Source: Sphingopyxis yananensis (lineage in GTDB: Bacteria; Pseudomonadota; Alphaproteobacteria; Sphingomonadales; Sphingomonadaceae). Taken from it: a stretch of 60,678 nucleotides of DNA. Below the pieces are notes generated by a model that had not been told where the DNA came from, did no database searches, and worked only from the letters and a program-made list of their open reading frames with translations. Every line of letters starts with the position of its first letter. Within the stretch, counting starts at the first letter, position 1. The stretch covers positions 1 through 60,678 of the forward strand of contig NZ_JAJEWI010000002.1 in assembly GCF_020687785.1 (NCBI RefSeq). The letters are read 5' to 3'. A program made the translations under genes and the position numbers. Below, in pieces: positions 24,846 to 34,724 of this stretch.

Positions 24846-27164
24846 ATGGCACCGCATAACCCATCTGCCCCGCGCCCAGCGGCGGCCCCTGTTCAGCCCT
24901 CTTCCCCGGCCATCAACCGCCGTTCTGTGCTGGTTGGCGCGGGCTCAGCGGGGGCTTTGGTGGTGGCATGGCAATTTTGGCCGCGCGCCCATCTGCCCAA
25001 TTTGGCGGCGGCCGATCATGAACATATTTTCAACGCCTTTTTGAAAATTGGCGATGACGGCATCGTCACCTGTATCGTGCCGCAATGCGAAATGGGTCAG
25101 GGTGTCACCACCTTGTTACCCCAAATCATGGCCGATGAATTGGGGGCCGATTGGCGCAGCATCGCCGTCGCCAGCGCGCCGATCAGCACCCAATATAGCA
25201 ATATTTTGGTGGTCGACGAAGATAGTGCCTTGGTCATGCCCCGTGCGTTGGTGCCAGACGCGGTGGGCGATGTGCGGGCATGGATGCGACGCGAATGGGC
25301 CGTGCGCAACGCCTTGATGATCACCGCCAACAGCAGCGATGTTCGCATGTTCGAAGGGCCGTGCCGCGATGCTGCGGCACAGGCCCGCGCCTTGTTGATG
25401 ATGGCGGCGGCCCAACGGTGGGATGTGGACTGGCAAAGCTGCGACACCGCCGACGGTTTTGTCACCCATGCCGACAAGAAAATCCGTTTTGCCGAATTGG
25501 CATCATCGGCGGCGCAGCTCACCCCGCCAGACCAACCCCAATATCGCACCGACAATCCAAACCCCTTGGTGGGTCAAGAGATCATCCGGCTGGACCTGCC
25601 CGCCAAGGTCGACGGATCCGCCAATTATGCGGGCGATATTCGCCTGCCCGGCATGGTCTATGCCGCCATTCGCCAAGGGCCATTGGGCAACACCCGCCTA
25701 AAAGCCATCAACCGACAACGCGGCATGGCGTCCAAGGGCTTGCTGAGCATTGTCACCCACGAACATTGGTTGGCCACCATCGCCCGCAATTGGTGGGCGG
25801 CCAATCAAGCGCTGGACCAATTTGCCCCCGAATTTGAAACACGCGGCCCCGCTATATCGACCGATACCGCTTATGCCGCGCTGGATCGGGCGTTACAGGG
25901 CGATGGATATCGTATCTTGTCCGACGGCGATATGGATGACGCCATGAATGGCCGACCCAAAATCATCGCGGAATATCGCGTCGCGCCCGCGCTGCACGCC
26001 CCGATGGAAACCCGCACCGCCACCGCCACCATGGATGGACGGCGACTGCGCATCTGGGCGGCATCACAGGCCCCATCGCGCTGCCGCGCCGCCATCGCCA
26101 AAGCCACCGGCATGGCAGAGGATGACATTAGCCTGTTCCCCATGATGGCGGGCGGGTCCTTTGATGCCTGTTTGGATCATGACGTCGCCGTGCAAGCCGC
26201 GATCATCGCCCGCGCCGTGAAAAAGCCCGTGCAATTGTCATGGTCGCGCGCCGAAGAAATCATGCGCCTGCCGCCCCGCCCGCCCGCCAAGGCACGGATG
26301 ATCGCCACGCTGAACAGCGCCGGCGGCGTCGATGCCCTGTGGTCGCGCATCGCTGTCCCCGCCACCACCAACGAAGCCCGCGCCCGCTTGATCGACCTTG
26401 TGCCCGCGCATCAGGCGCAGCGGGACGCCGCTGGCAAGGTCGACGCCGCTGCTGTGGCTGGCACCGATAATGGCTATGCCATTCCGCACCGCGCGGTGGA
26501 CCACTGCCCCGCCGACATCGGCCTGCCAACGGGGCGCTGGCGCGGCAATGCCGACAGCTATACCGCCTTTTTCACCGAAAGCTTTATCGACGAATTGGCC
26601 GCAAAACAGGGCATGGACCCGCTATCCTATCGCATCGCCATGCTGGGCAAATCGCCGCTGCTGGCGCGATGTTTGTTGAATGTCACCACCTTGGGCGGCT
26701 GGGAAGGCGGCGCGGCGGCGGGCGGGACTAGCGGGCGGCTGGCCGGGCAAGGTCTGGCCTGTCACAGCATGCACGACAGCCATATCGCCTGTATGGCCAG
26801 CGCACGGATGGGCCCAAACGGCTTGCTGGTGGACCAATTGGTGGCGGTGGTCGATGCCGGACGCTTGATTAACCCCGCCATCGCACGGCAACAAATTGAA
26901 GGCGGCCTGATCTTTGGTTTGGCCGCCGCGGTTGGCGCAACAACCGATTATCAAGCGGGCCTTGCAACGGCGCGAAAATTGCATCAACTGGGCTTGCCCC
27001 GCTTGTCCCAAACACCCAAAATCATTGTTGAATTTGTAGAAAGCGACCGCCGCAGCGGCGGCGTTGGCGATATTGGGGTGCCCGTGGTAGCCCCCGCCAT
27101 TGCCAATGCCCTGTTCGCCGCCACGGGTCGGCGCATCCGCAACATTCCGCTAAAGGAAGATTGA
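24846..27164 (+). CDS. Molybdopterin-binding oxidoreductase large subunit, IorB-like
   Basis: A 772-residue xanthine-oxidase-family protein closest in layout to isoquinoline 1-oxidoreductase beta subunit. A Tat-type leader is visible (NRRSVLVGAGSAGALVVAW, twin Arg), implying folded export. QCEMGQGVTTLLPQIMADELG is the molybdopterin-contact motif, repeated-domain layout follows, and VGDIGVPVVAPAIANAL near the C-terminus carries the region of the catalytic Glu, here with unusual Gly-Asp-Ile-Gly sequence. The usual [2Fe-2S] small subunit is not adjacent on either side. ATG 24846 chosen over TTG 24810. Substrate unknown. Confidence 0.85.
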   Translation: MAPHNPSAPRPAAAPVQPSSPAINRRSVLVGAGSAGALVVAWQFWPRAHLPNLAAADHEHIFNAFLKIGDDGIVTCIVPQCEMGQGVTTLLPQIMADELGADWRSIAVASAPISTQYSNILVVDEDSALVMPRALVPDAVGDVRAWMRREWAVRNALMITANSSDVRMFEGPCRDAAAQARALLMMAAAQRWDVDWQSCDTADGFVTHADKKIRFAELASSAAQLTPPDQPQYRTDNPNPLVGQEIIRLDLPAKVDGSANYAGDIRLPGMVYAAIRQGPLGNTRLKAINRQRGMASKGLLSIVTHEHWLATIARNWWAANQALDQFAPEFETRGPAISTDTAYAALDRALQGDGYRILSDGDMDDAMNGRPKIIAEYRVAPALHAPMETRTATATMDGRRLRIWAASQAPSRCRAAIAKATGMAEDDISLFPMMAGGSFDACLDHDVAVQAAIIARAVKKPVQLSWSRAEEIMRLPPRPPAKARMIATLNSAGGVDALWSRIAVPATTNEARARLIDLVPAHQAQRDAAGKVDAAAVAGTDNGYAIPHRAVDHCPADIGLPTGRWRGNADSYTAFFTESFIDELAAKQGMDPLSYRIAMLGKSPLLARCLLNVTTLGGWEGGAAAGGTSGRLAGQGLACHSMHDSHIACMASARMGPNGLLVDQLVAVVDAGRLINPAIARQQIEGGLIFGLAAAVGATTDYQAGLATARKLHQLGLPRLSQTPKIIVEFVESDRRSGGVGDIGVPVVAPAIANALFAATGRRIRNIPLKED

Positions 27165-27166
27165 TT

Positions 27167-28165
27167 ATGTCCGCCGCTGCCCCTGCATCCTCCACCCCGC
27201 GCGCAAATGTCGGCGTCTTGCTGATCAATCTGGGCACGCCCGATGCCCCCGAACCCAGTGCCGTGCGCCGTTACCTCAAGGAATTTCTGTCCGACCAACG
27301 GGTTGTCGAGCTACCCAAAATCTTGTGGCAGCCCATCTTACGCGCCTTCGTCCTGACCACCCGCCCGCGCAAATCCGCCCATGCTTATTCCATGGTCTGG
27401 ACCGAGCAAGGGTCGCCGCTGGCCGCGATCACCAAGCGCCAAACCGCTGCGCTGGCCGCGATTTGGGGAGACAAAGTGCAAGTCGCTTATGCGATGCGTT
27501 ACGGCAATCCGGCCATTGGCCCAGCGATAGACCAATTGATGGCGGCAGGCTGTGACCGCATTTTGATCGCCCCGCTCTATCCGCAATATTGCGGTGCCAC
27601 CACCGCCACGGTGGTCGATGCGGTGGGCCGCCATTTGGCCAGCCTGCGCACCCAGCCCAGTCTGCGTTTTCTGCCGCCCTATTATGACGATGACGCGCAT
27701 ATTGCGGCGCTGGCATCCTCGCTCAGCCAACAATTGGCCGCGCTGGATTTCACGCCGGATATTTTACTGGCCAGTTATCACGGCATGCCCCAGCGCACCT
27801 ATGAATTGGGCGACCCCTATTTCGACCAATGTAGCCGCACCACCCAGCGCATATCTGCTATGATGGGCCGCCCGATTGAAATGGCCTTCCAAAGCCGCTT
27901 TGGCAGCGCCAAATGGCTAGGCCCCGCCACCGATGATTGTCTGGAACAATGGGGACGCGCAGGCAAAAGCGTGGCGATATTCGCCCCCGGATTTTCGGCA
28001 GACTGCGTCGAAACCTATGAAGAATTGGCTATCCGTGGGCTCGAAAGCTATGCCGAAGGCGGCGGTCAAAACTTCGCCTATCTGCCCTGCTTGAACGACA
28101 GCCCCGACGGCATGATCATGCTAGAAAAATTAATAGGGCGCGAATTGTCGGGCTGGCTGGACTAA
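27167..28165 (+). CDS. hemH: Ferrochelatase
   Basis: HemH inserts Fe(II) into protoporphyrin IX, the last step of heme synthesis. It has 332 residues. The N-terminal GVLLINLGTPDAP, catalytic His205 in ASYHGMPQRT, the metal-site ETYEELAIRG and the pattern LYPQYCGATTATV are all family signatures. No [2Fe-2S] C-terminal cysteine cluster is seen. ATG 27167, with AAGGAAGA upstream, is 2 bases after the stop of the molybdenum enzyme gene, so the two are probably co-transcribed. Confidence 0.97.
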   Translation: MSAAAPASSTPRANVGVLLINLGTPDAPEPSAVRRYLKEFLSDQRVVELPKILWQPILRAFVLTTRPRKSAHAYSMVWTEQGSPLAAITKRQTAALAAIWGDKVQVAYAMRYGNPAIGPAIDQLMAAGCDRILIAPLYPQYCGATTATVVDAVGRHLASLRTQPSLRFLPPYYDDDAHIAALASSLSQQLAALDFTPDILLASYHGMPQRTYELGDPYFDQCSRTTQRISAMMGRPIEMAFQSRFGSAKWLGPATDDCLEQWGRAGKSVAIFAPGFSADCVETYEELAIRGLESYAEGGGQNFAYLPCLNDSPDGMIMLEKLIGRELSGWLD

Positions 28166-28186
28166 GCAAAATACGTCACTATCTTC

Positions 28187-28474
28187 ATGGAAATATATGG
28201 AGATATCATAATGGACGGAACCAACTTCGGCGGCCTGATGCTTTTGATCATCGCGGCGATACTGGCGATCGTCTTTTTGCTGTGGGCGGCGCTGCGGCCC
28301 AGCAGCAACAATATCTCTTCGCCCAAAACCAATCACCGCTGGGGGCAGAAAAGCATGGCGGACGACGACATCGACATTGCCCCGCACCGGCTGGAGCGAT
28401 TGCGCCACGTTCATGACCAATGCAAGCCCGCCCGCGCCAGCTATAACAAGGACCATCATCCGTCCGCCGACTAA
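28187..28474 (+). CDS. Small single-helix membrane protein, unknown
   Basis: A 95-residue protein (87 if it starts at ATG 28211). One strong membrane helix (LMLLIIAAILAIVFLLWAAL, about residues 17-36) is followed by a polar, His/Asp-rich tail with HRWGQKSMADDDIDIAPHRLERL. It follows hemH by 21 bases and is likely in the same transcript. No family recognised. A link to heme or redox function would be guesswork from position. Confidence 0.6.
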   Translation: MEIYGDIIMDGTNFGGLMLLIIAAILAIVFLLWAALRPSSNNISSPKTNHRWGQKSMADDDIDIAPHRLERLRHVHDQCKPARASYNKDHHPSAD

Positions 28475-28635
28475 AGCCGCCACTTGGTCATGCCATGCTG
28501 ACGCATAGGGTCCATTGTTATCAATTCGTCACATTGAGGACACAAGGATTTATTTTCGGCCTAGCTATCCCAACGTCTTGCGGGTTGGCGCGCGGCTGAT
28601 AATTTACGAAAATATCACAAACGGGGGATTACGGC

Positions 28636-29358
28636 ATGACGAGAATAGCCATCGTAACCGGCGGCACACGCGGCATTGGCGAGGCTATCTCGCTGCGCCT
28701 ACAAGCCGACGGATATCGGGTGATCGCAAACTATGCGGGCAACAGCGAAAAAGCCCAGCTTTTCACCCAGCGCACCGGCATCGCGGCCTATCAATGGGAC
28801 GTTGGCGACCATCAAGCCTGCCTCGATAGCTGCGCCCAAATCACGGCCGACATTGGCCCCATCGATATTGTCGTCAACAATGCCGGTATCACCCGCGACG
28901 GCACCATTTCGCGCATGAGCTTTGACGACTGGAATGACGTGATGCGCGTCAATCTGGGTGGCTGTTTCAACATGGCAAAAGCCACTTTCCCCGGCATGGT
29001 CGAACGTGGCTGGGGCCGTATCGTCAACATCGGTTCGATCAATGGGCAGGCGGGCCAATATGGTCAGGTTAACTATGCCGCCGCCAAATCGGGCATCCAC
29101 GGCTTTACCAAAGCCTTGGCCCAAGAGGGCGCGAAAAAGGGCGTGACCGTCAATGCCATCGCGCCTGGCTATGTAGACACCGACATGGTCGCCGCGGTGC
29201 CCCCAGCGGTTTTGGAAAAAATCGTGGCCAAAATTCCGGTGGGCCGCTTGGGTCAGGCCCAAGAAATCGCGCGCGGCGTGTCCTTTTTGTGCAGCGAAGA
29301 CGCCGGTTTCGTGACCGGATCAACCATGAGCATCAACGGCGGCCAGCATATGTATTAA
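28636..29358 (+). CDS. phaB: Acetoacetyl-CoA reductase (SDR)
   Basis: A short-chain dehydrogenase of 240 residues that reduces acetoacetyl-CoA to (R)-3-hydroxybutyryl-CoA with NADPH, feeding polyhydroxyalkanoate. The cofactor loop is GGTRGIG (9-15) and NNAG lies at 81-84. The catalytic Ser134, Tyr147 and Lys151 are in place (NIGSINGQ; NYAAAKSG). The C-terminus STMSINGGQHMY and the DGT..RMSFDDWNDVMRVNL stretch are characteristic of PhaB rather than FabG. ATG 28636, with GGGGGAT upstream. No PHA synthase is in the window. Confidence 0.9.
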   Translation: MTRIAIVTGGTRGIGEAISLRLQADGYRVIANYAGNSEKAQLFTQRTGIAAYQWDVGDHQACLDSCAQITADIGPIDIVVNNAGITRDGTISRMSFDDWNDVMRVNLGGCFNMAKATFPGMVERGWGRIVNIGSINGQAGQYGQVNYAAAKSGIHGFTKALAQEGAKKGVTVNAIAPGYVDTDMVAAVPPAVLEKIVAKIPVGRLGQAQEIARGVSFLCSEDAGFVTGSTMSINGGQHMY

Positions 29359-29464
29359 AGGCGGCGTGCCAGAGGCGTGAGGGTGAACGGGAGGTGCGGC
29401 AGCCGCCCGAACACCGCTTTGCAGCAGTCTTGCCTAATTGGCGCGCCGCCCTAAACCCATAATC

Positions 29465-29713
29465 ATGACCAGCGGCTTTCATCCTCCCGTTAAACGGTCC
29501 GTGACCATCGCGGGGCACCCCACGTCGATCAGCTTGGAACCACTGTTCTGGGCAGCGTTGGAACAAGCCGCGCTACAGGCGCGCCTGCCACTCAATGCGC
29601 TTGTGGCCCGCATTGACGTGGAACGGATGGAGGCCGACAATCCCCCCAACTTAACCTCGGCCATTCGCCAATGGCTGTGGTGCTGGCAGCAAAGCCGCTC
29701 AGCCACCCCCTAG
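29465..29713 (+). CDS. Ribbon-helix-helix domain protein
   Basis: An 82-residue protein with the alphaproteobacterial RHH_4 pattern: a short strand (KRSVTIAGHPTSISLEPLFWAAL) then helices (EQAALQARLPLNALVARID ... NLTSAIRQWLWCW). Members are thought to bind DNA as dimers, but this is inferred from fold. ATG 29465 is preferred to a TTG at 29438. It lies 106 bases after phaB and just before a strong terminator. Confidence 0.8.
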   Translation: MTSGFHPPVKRSVTIAGHPTSISLEPLFWAALEQAALQARLPLNALVARIDVERMEADNPPNLTSAIRQWLWCWQQSRSATP

Positions 29714-29752
29714 CGCTTCCCCCAAGGTACCACTAACGCCCTACCCGCGCAT

Positions 29753-29783
29753 AAAAAAGGGGGACGTTTCCGCCCCCCTTTTT
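29753..29783. terminator. Bidirectional terminator between RHH gene and gdh
   Basis: A 10-base-pair stem AAAAAGGGGG/CCCCCTTTTT (29754-29763 with 29774-29783) with A and T flanks serves the convergent plus-strand gene ending at 29713 and the minus-strand gdh ending at 29817. Confidence 0.88.
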
Positions 29784-29816
29784 CCAAAACACTGATCCAT
29801 TGATGGGTTATGCCTG

Positions 29817-32800
29817 TTAATGCGCCAACAACGCCCGTGCTTGCCCTGCGATATGGGACAAAATCGCGCCGCTTTGGGTCGGCAATGTCTGGGCGCGTTC
29901 CACCGTGCTGCGGAATTGGGTGATGCGGGCGGCATTGCCGTCCAGCCATTCTGTCACCTGCGCTGACAAGTCTTGCGCGGGCAATCGGCCCAAAAATCCC
30001 AGCAAAATTTGTTGGAAATCGCGTGCCAACCCATTGACCAACAAACGTTCCCACGGGTCCGTTGGGCTCATTTGCGCGGCCACCGACTGCGCCCAATCCA
30101 GACCCAAGGCCTCTGCCAATTGCGTAAAGGCCTTGGTCAATTCGACGACATTTTCACCGCGCCGTTCGGCCAGATCGACAACCGCCAAAGCGCCATCAAT
30201 CTTGAACAAGCGCGCCACCGCTTCTGCCAGATCGGCTGGGGCGCCCATGTCGACCAATTCCTGCGCCAACTGCGTCCATTGCTGGTTCGCCGCACCGCTG
30301 ATCAATTCGTCAACATGCTGTATAAGCTGGGTCACGCCGCCATCCAAACGAGCAACCACCACCCCAGGCTGGGCATCAGATTTCAAGCGCAGATATTCCG
30401 ACATCAAAGACGCCATGCCCGCGCCTGCCCGCTGGAACAAAGCCAGACGTGCATCCTCGCTCATTGGGCTTTGTTCCAACGCCGTCCACAACGGCTGCAT
30501 ATCGGCCAATTCCTCCACCGCAACAAAGGCGGCGGCGACATCCGCCAAAGTGCAGCCTTCTTCCTCGACCAAGGCCAAGGGGTGGATCGCGCCCAAACGG
30601 TTCACCATGCGATTGGCAATTTTCGTGGCGATAATTTCACGGCGCAATTGATGTTGCTGAATGGCGTCTGCAAAATCCCGCTGCATTTCCGTCGGGAAAG
30701 CAGCCACCAAATCCTTGGTCAAGGACACATCATCGGGCAAGACGCTATCTTCGATCGCGTCTTGCAACGCCAATTTCGTCGTCGCCATGACAACGGCCAA
30801 TTCCGGCCGCGTCAAACCACGCCCTTCGGATGCACGGCGCATATAATCATCATTGCTGGCCAGCCCCTCGACCTTGCGGTCCAGACGGCCTTGGGCTTCA
30901 TATCCGTCCATCACGCGCAGCAAGGACGGCACCGTCGCGGCACCGCCGCGCTCGGCGATGGACAAAGCCAAGGCCTGCAAACGGTTATCGTTCAACACCA
31001 ATTCCGCCACATCGTCGGTCATCCGAACCAACAACGTATCGCGATCATCCTGCGCCAGACGCCCTTCCATCACCTCGCGGTTCAACGCGATTTTGATGTT
31101 CACTTCATTATCCGAACAATCGACGCCTGCGCTATTGTCGATAAAATCGGCGTTGATCCGCCCACCCTTGGCCGAAAAGGCAATGCGGGCCGCTTGGGTC
31201 ACGCCCAAATTCGCGCCTTCGCCGACAACGCGCACGCGCAAATCCTCGGCATCGACCCGCACGCCGTCATTGGCAGGGTCACCCACTTCAGCATTATTTT
31301 GCGATGCTGCCTTCAAATAGGTGCCAATACCGCCAAACCACAGCAGGTCGGATGGGGATTTCAAAATGGCCGAAATCAGGCTGGCTGGATCCATATTGTC
31401 GGCATCGACACCCAGAATCGCCTGAACCTCGGGGCTGAGGGGGATGCTCTTCTGGCTACGCGGGAACACGCCGCCACCCGCCGAAATCAGGCTCTTGTCA
31501 TAATCATCCCAGCTGGAACGCGGCAGTTTGAACAACCTATCACGCTCGGCCCAACTGGTTTCCGGATTGGGGTTGGGGTCCAAGAAAATATGGCGGTGGT
31601 CAAAGGCCGCCACCAATTTAATCGCTCGCGACAACAACATGCCATTGCCGAACACGTCACCCGACATATCGCCGCAGCCCACGACATTCACCGGCTCGCT
31701 TTGCACATCAATGCCCAGCTCGGCGAAGTGACGGCGAACCGACAGCCATGCCCCGCGCGCGGTAATGCCCATGGCCTTATGGTCATAGCCCTTGCTGCCA
31801 CCGCTGGCAAAGGCATCGCCCAGCCAGAAATCCCGTTCCATCGCCAAGCCATTGGCCACGTCGGAAAAGGTCGCCGTGCCCTTGTCGGCTGCGACCACAA
31901 AATAGGGGTCTTCGCCATCACGAATCGTGACATCTTGCGGATGAACCACCTTGCCGCCGACAATATTGTCGGTGATCGACAATAAAGTGCGGATGAAAAT
32001 GCGGTAACATTCCGTGCCTTCGGCAAACCAAGCGTCGCGATCAACGCTGGGATCTGGCAACATCTTGGCGTAAAAACCGCCCTTGGCCCCGGTGGGAACG
32101 ATCACCGCATTTTTCACGCGCTGCGCCTTTAACAGACCCAAAATTTCGGTGCGGAAGTCATCGCGGCGATCCGACCAACGCAGGCCGCCACGGGCCACGG
32201 GACCAGACCGCAAATGCGTGCCCTCTACGCGGGGGCTGTAAACAAAAACTTCGCGCCATGGCAAAGGCTTGGGCAGGCCGGGAATCAAGCTGCTGTCCAG
32301 CTTGAACGCCAAGGCTTCCCGCCCCGCTGCTGCAAAGGCGTTGGTGCGCAGCGTGGAGTTAATCACCGCCAGATACAGGCGCAAAATACGGTCGTCATCA
32401 ATCGAGCTAATGTGCGCCAAATCGGCGATGATATCGTCTTGCAACTGCTCCGCTTTGGCGGCGTCTACGGCCTTGGGGTCGTGCAAGGCACGGAACAGGT
32501 CAACCAGCTTGTTGGTCAAATGCGGCGCATGGCGCAGCGCCGATACCACCGTTTCCATGCCATAATGAAAGCCGCCTTGGCGCAAAAAGCGGAACCATGC
32601 CCGTAGCCAGATAATCGCCTGAGGGCCCGCATGGCTGAACAGCACCAATTGGTTAAAACTGTCGTTTTCGGACCGGCCAGCCAGCACGGCGGCAATGGCA
32701 TCTTCGATCATCTGCACATGGGGCAACAATGATTTTTCGTCGATGCTGGGCGGATTTTTCAGAACAAAGTCATGAATATAAATGGTGTCCAATCCATCAT

Positions 32801-34526
32801 CGCCGCGCGGCGTGCGCAGGGCCGTGGGGACATCCTCTAGGACCTGAAAACCGAAATTCTCCATCGCTGGAACAATGTCCGACAAGGGGATTGGACCGGA
32901 TGCGCTATAGACTTTCAGACGCAAACGATCATCGCCGTCCAAGCTGCTTTGGGCCAACCGCACGCTGCGACCGCCCGCCTCTGCCAAATCGCGCAGCCGC
33001 ACAATATCCTTGGCGGCTTCATCGGCACCATAGCGGCTGCGATAATGGTCGGGGAAGCTGGCGGCAAAACGATGTGCCAAGGCAGCCGCACGGCCCGCAT
33101 CGCCATGTTCGGCCAAGGCGCTTTCCACTTGCGGCACCCAACCGCGCACCATTTGTTCCAAAGCGGCATTCAGCGCCTCCTTGTCCGGTTCCACACCATT
33201 GCGGCCCAAATCCAAGGTAAAGCGCAGCATCGCACTGCCGCCATCTTCCAGCACCATCGTCCAGCCAACCAGCTTGGCCTGCGCCGCATCGGTCAACAAA
33301 TCCTGCACCGCCTGACGACGGCCCGTCGACACTTCGTCGCGCGGCAACCAGACGAAGGCGAATAAGTGACGTCCCAGTGCGCTGCGCACCATTTCCATAC
33401 GCGGGCGCGGCCGATCGGTGATCGACATGCTGGTCAACACCAATTGTTCCAGTTCGTCGGCACGAAAAGCGATTAATATGTCATGCGGCAATGCGGTCAG
33501 CATATGCGCCAGCGATTTTCCCGCATGACCCGATGGGTCAAAACCAAATTTGTGCATCAAGTCCGCCATTTCGGCGCGCAGCATCGGCACTTTGTCCGGA
33601 CGGGTGGACAGGGCCGCACTGGTCCACAAACCAGCATGGACCGACAGGCGCTCGGCCTTGCCATCGACCATGTCGGGAACAATGATCAGGTCCAGCATGA
33701 CAAAACGGTGAACCGTCGACAAACGGTTGGATTTGATCAGCAACGGCACGTCCCCGCCTTGGTCAAACCAATCAAAGGCCGCCGCCAAACCCGCTTTGGA
33801 CAAAAGCGTTCCATGTGACGCCGCGCTGATTCCCAAGGGCGTGTCACGGCCACCATCACGGCTGCGCCATTCATGGCCCAACAAGGTCATCGCGCCGGAT
33901 TCAAACCAGCGCAGCAATTCGGCGGATTCACCCTCCGTCCGCATGGCGGCATCCGCCAGCATCGCGGCGCGCATGGCCTTCCAATCGCGTACTGCCGCGC
34001 GAACATCCCCCAGCGAAACGGTCAGCGCATCCAGAAAATTGCGCCGCGCGCGGGCATCCACTCGGTCCAATTCCATGAAAATGACCGATTCGCGTTGACC
34101 CTGCGCATTTTTTTCTGCGCAGACCGACTGCAACGCGCCATCCGCATCCCGTGTCACGGTCACCAGCGGATGTAACAAGCGATCAATAATCAGATTATGC
34201 GCATCTGCCACTTGGGCGATACTATCAACCAAGAAGGGCATGTCGTCATTGACAACCGCCAACCACATCCGTCGATCTGCGCCCGATCCCCGACCGAAAT
34301 CCAGTAGCAGCGCGGGTTCTTCTGAATGGCGCTGCAAGGCTGCACGGGCGACAAATTGGGCGGTATCCTGTAATGTACTGATATCTAGGCCGTCATCTTC
34401 CCCAGGCAAGGCGCTGTCGCGCAACAGTTGGGCAAAAGCATCCACAAAGGCAGCAGGCACGGGGCCATCCCCAGTCGATCCAACAGATGTTTGAGGCTGA
34501 TCTTCCGACATCATTTGGGCATCCAT
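29817..34526 (-). CDS. gdhB: Large NAD-specific glutamate dehydrogenase (GDH-180 type)
   Basis: A 1569-residue enzyme that oxidises glutamate to 2-oxoglutarate and ammonia with NAD. Long N-terminal regulatory ACT-like regions precede the catalytic core. VARGGLRWSDRRDDFRTE (about residue 775) and PTGAKGGFYAKM (about 812, with the catalytic Lys) mark the GDH domain, and VVGEGANLGVTQAARI the nucleotide-binding domain. Length matches the Caulobacter/Pseudomonas type. ATG 34526 is chosen from AAAAAAGAG upstream; a longer frame to 34607 lacks support. It is probably catabolic, feeding amino acids to the TCA cycle. A large palindrome lies 127 bases upstream. Confidence 0.96.
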   Translation of the reverse strand: MDAQMMSEDQPQTSVGSTGDGPVPAAFVDAFAQLLRDSALPGEDDGLDISTLQDTAQFVARAALQRHSEEPALLLDFGRGSGADRRMWLAVVNDDMPFLVDSIAQVADAHNLIIDRLLHPLVTVTRDADGALQSVCAEKNAQGQRESVIFMELDRVDARARRNFLDALTVSLGDVRAAVRDWKAMRAAMLADAAMRTEGESAELLRWFESGAMTLLGHEWRSRDGGRDTPLGISAASHGTLLSKAGLAAAFDWFDQGGDVPLLIKSNRLSTVHRFVMLDLIIVPDMVDGKAERLSVHAGLWTSAALSTRPDKVPMLRAEMADLMHKFGFDPSGHAGKSLAHMLTALPHDILIAFRADELEQLVLTSMSITDRPRPRMEMVRSALGRHLFAFVWLPRDEVSTGRRQAVQDLLTDAAQAKLVGWTMVLEDGGSAMLRFTLDLGRNGVEPDKEALNAALEQMVRGWVPQVESALAEHGDAGRAAALAHRFAASFPDHYRSRYGADEAAKDIVRLRDLAEAGGRSVRLAQSSLDGDDRLRLKVYSASGPIPLSDIVPAMENFGFQVLEDVPTALRTPRGDDGLDTIYIHDFVLKNPPSIDEKSLLPHVQMIEDAIAAVLAGRSENDSFNQLVLFSHAGPQAIIWLRAWFRFLRQGGFHYGMETVVSALRHAPHLTNKLVDLFRALHDPKAVDAAKAEQLQDDIIADLAHISSIDDDRILRLYLAVINSTLRTNAFAAAGREALAFKLDSSLIPGLPKPLPWREVFVYSPRVEGTHLRSGPVARGGLRWSDRRDDFRTEILGLLKAQRVKNAVIVPTGAKGGFYAKMLPDPSVDRDAWFAEGTECYRIFIRTLLSITDNIVGGKVVHPQDVTIRDGEDPYFVVAADKGTATFSDVANGLAMERDFWLGDAFASGGSKGYDHKAMGITARGAWLSVRRHFAELGIDVQSEPVNVVGCGDMSGDVFGNGMLLSRAIKLVAAFDHRHIFLDPNPNPETSWAERDRLFKLPRSSWDDYDKSLISAGGGVFPRSQKSIPLSPEVQAILGVDADNMDPASLISAILKSPSDLLWFGGIGTYLKAASQNNAEVGDPANDGVRVDAEDLRVRVVGEGANLGVTQAARIAFSAKGGRINADFIDNSAGVDCSDNEVNIKIALNREVMEGRLAQDDRDTLLVRMTDDVAELVLNDNRLQALALSIAERGGAATVPSLLRVMDGYEAQGRLDRKVEGLASNDDYMRRASEGRGLTRPELAVVMATTKLALQDAIEDSVLPDDVSLTKDLVAAFPTEMQRDFADAIQQHQLRREIIATKIANRMVNRLGAIHPLALVEEEGCTLADVAAAFVAVEELADMQPLWTALEQSPMSEDARLALFQRAGAGMASLMSEYLRLKSDAQPGVVVARLDGGVTQLIQHVDELISGAANQQWTQLAQELVDMGAPADLAEAVARLFKIDGALAVVDLAERRGENVVELTKAFTQLAEALGLDWAQSVAAQMSPTDPWERLLVNGLARDFQQILLGFLGRLPAQDLSAQVTEWLDGNAARITQFRSTVERAQTLPTQSGAILSHIAGQARALLAH

Positions 34527-34652
34527 CTCTTTTTTATTTTCAGCTCTGTCACACTGGCAAAGCTGTTTGGTGATGCCGACTATGCGCTTCCGAATTACGC
34601 TTCTCAAGTGTCCGTATTGAAAGATAATAAAATCATTATGGGCGATATTTCA

Positions 34653-34678
34653 GTGAATTTTACTGATCTAAAATTCAC
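34653..34678. promoter_or_regulatory. Perfect 10+6+10 palindrome upstream of gdh
   Basis: GTGAATTTTA (34653-34662) and TAAAATTCAC (34669-34678) are perfect inverted arms around CTGATC, inside an AT-rich island (about 34604-34700) in otherwise GC-rich DNA. It lies between the gdh start at 34526 and the end of the PAS gene at 34725. No T tract follows it on the minus strand, so it is more likely an operator for gdh than a terminator; on the plus strand a T run occurs 10 bases on. Binding factor unknown. Confidence 0.55.
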
Positions 34679-34724
34679 AAAATATCTTTTTTTATAACAA
34701 AGCCATGATGGTTCATGACCCAAA

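Noticed and set aside
29973..31985. Very long plus-strand open frame opposite gdh
   Set aside because: It arises from codon bias in the GDH gene. The translation is low-quality with no motif.
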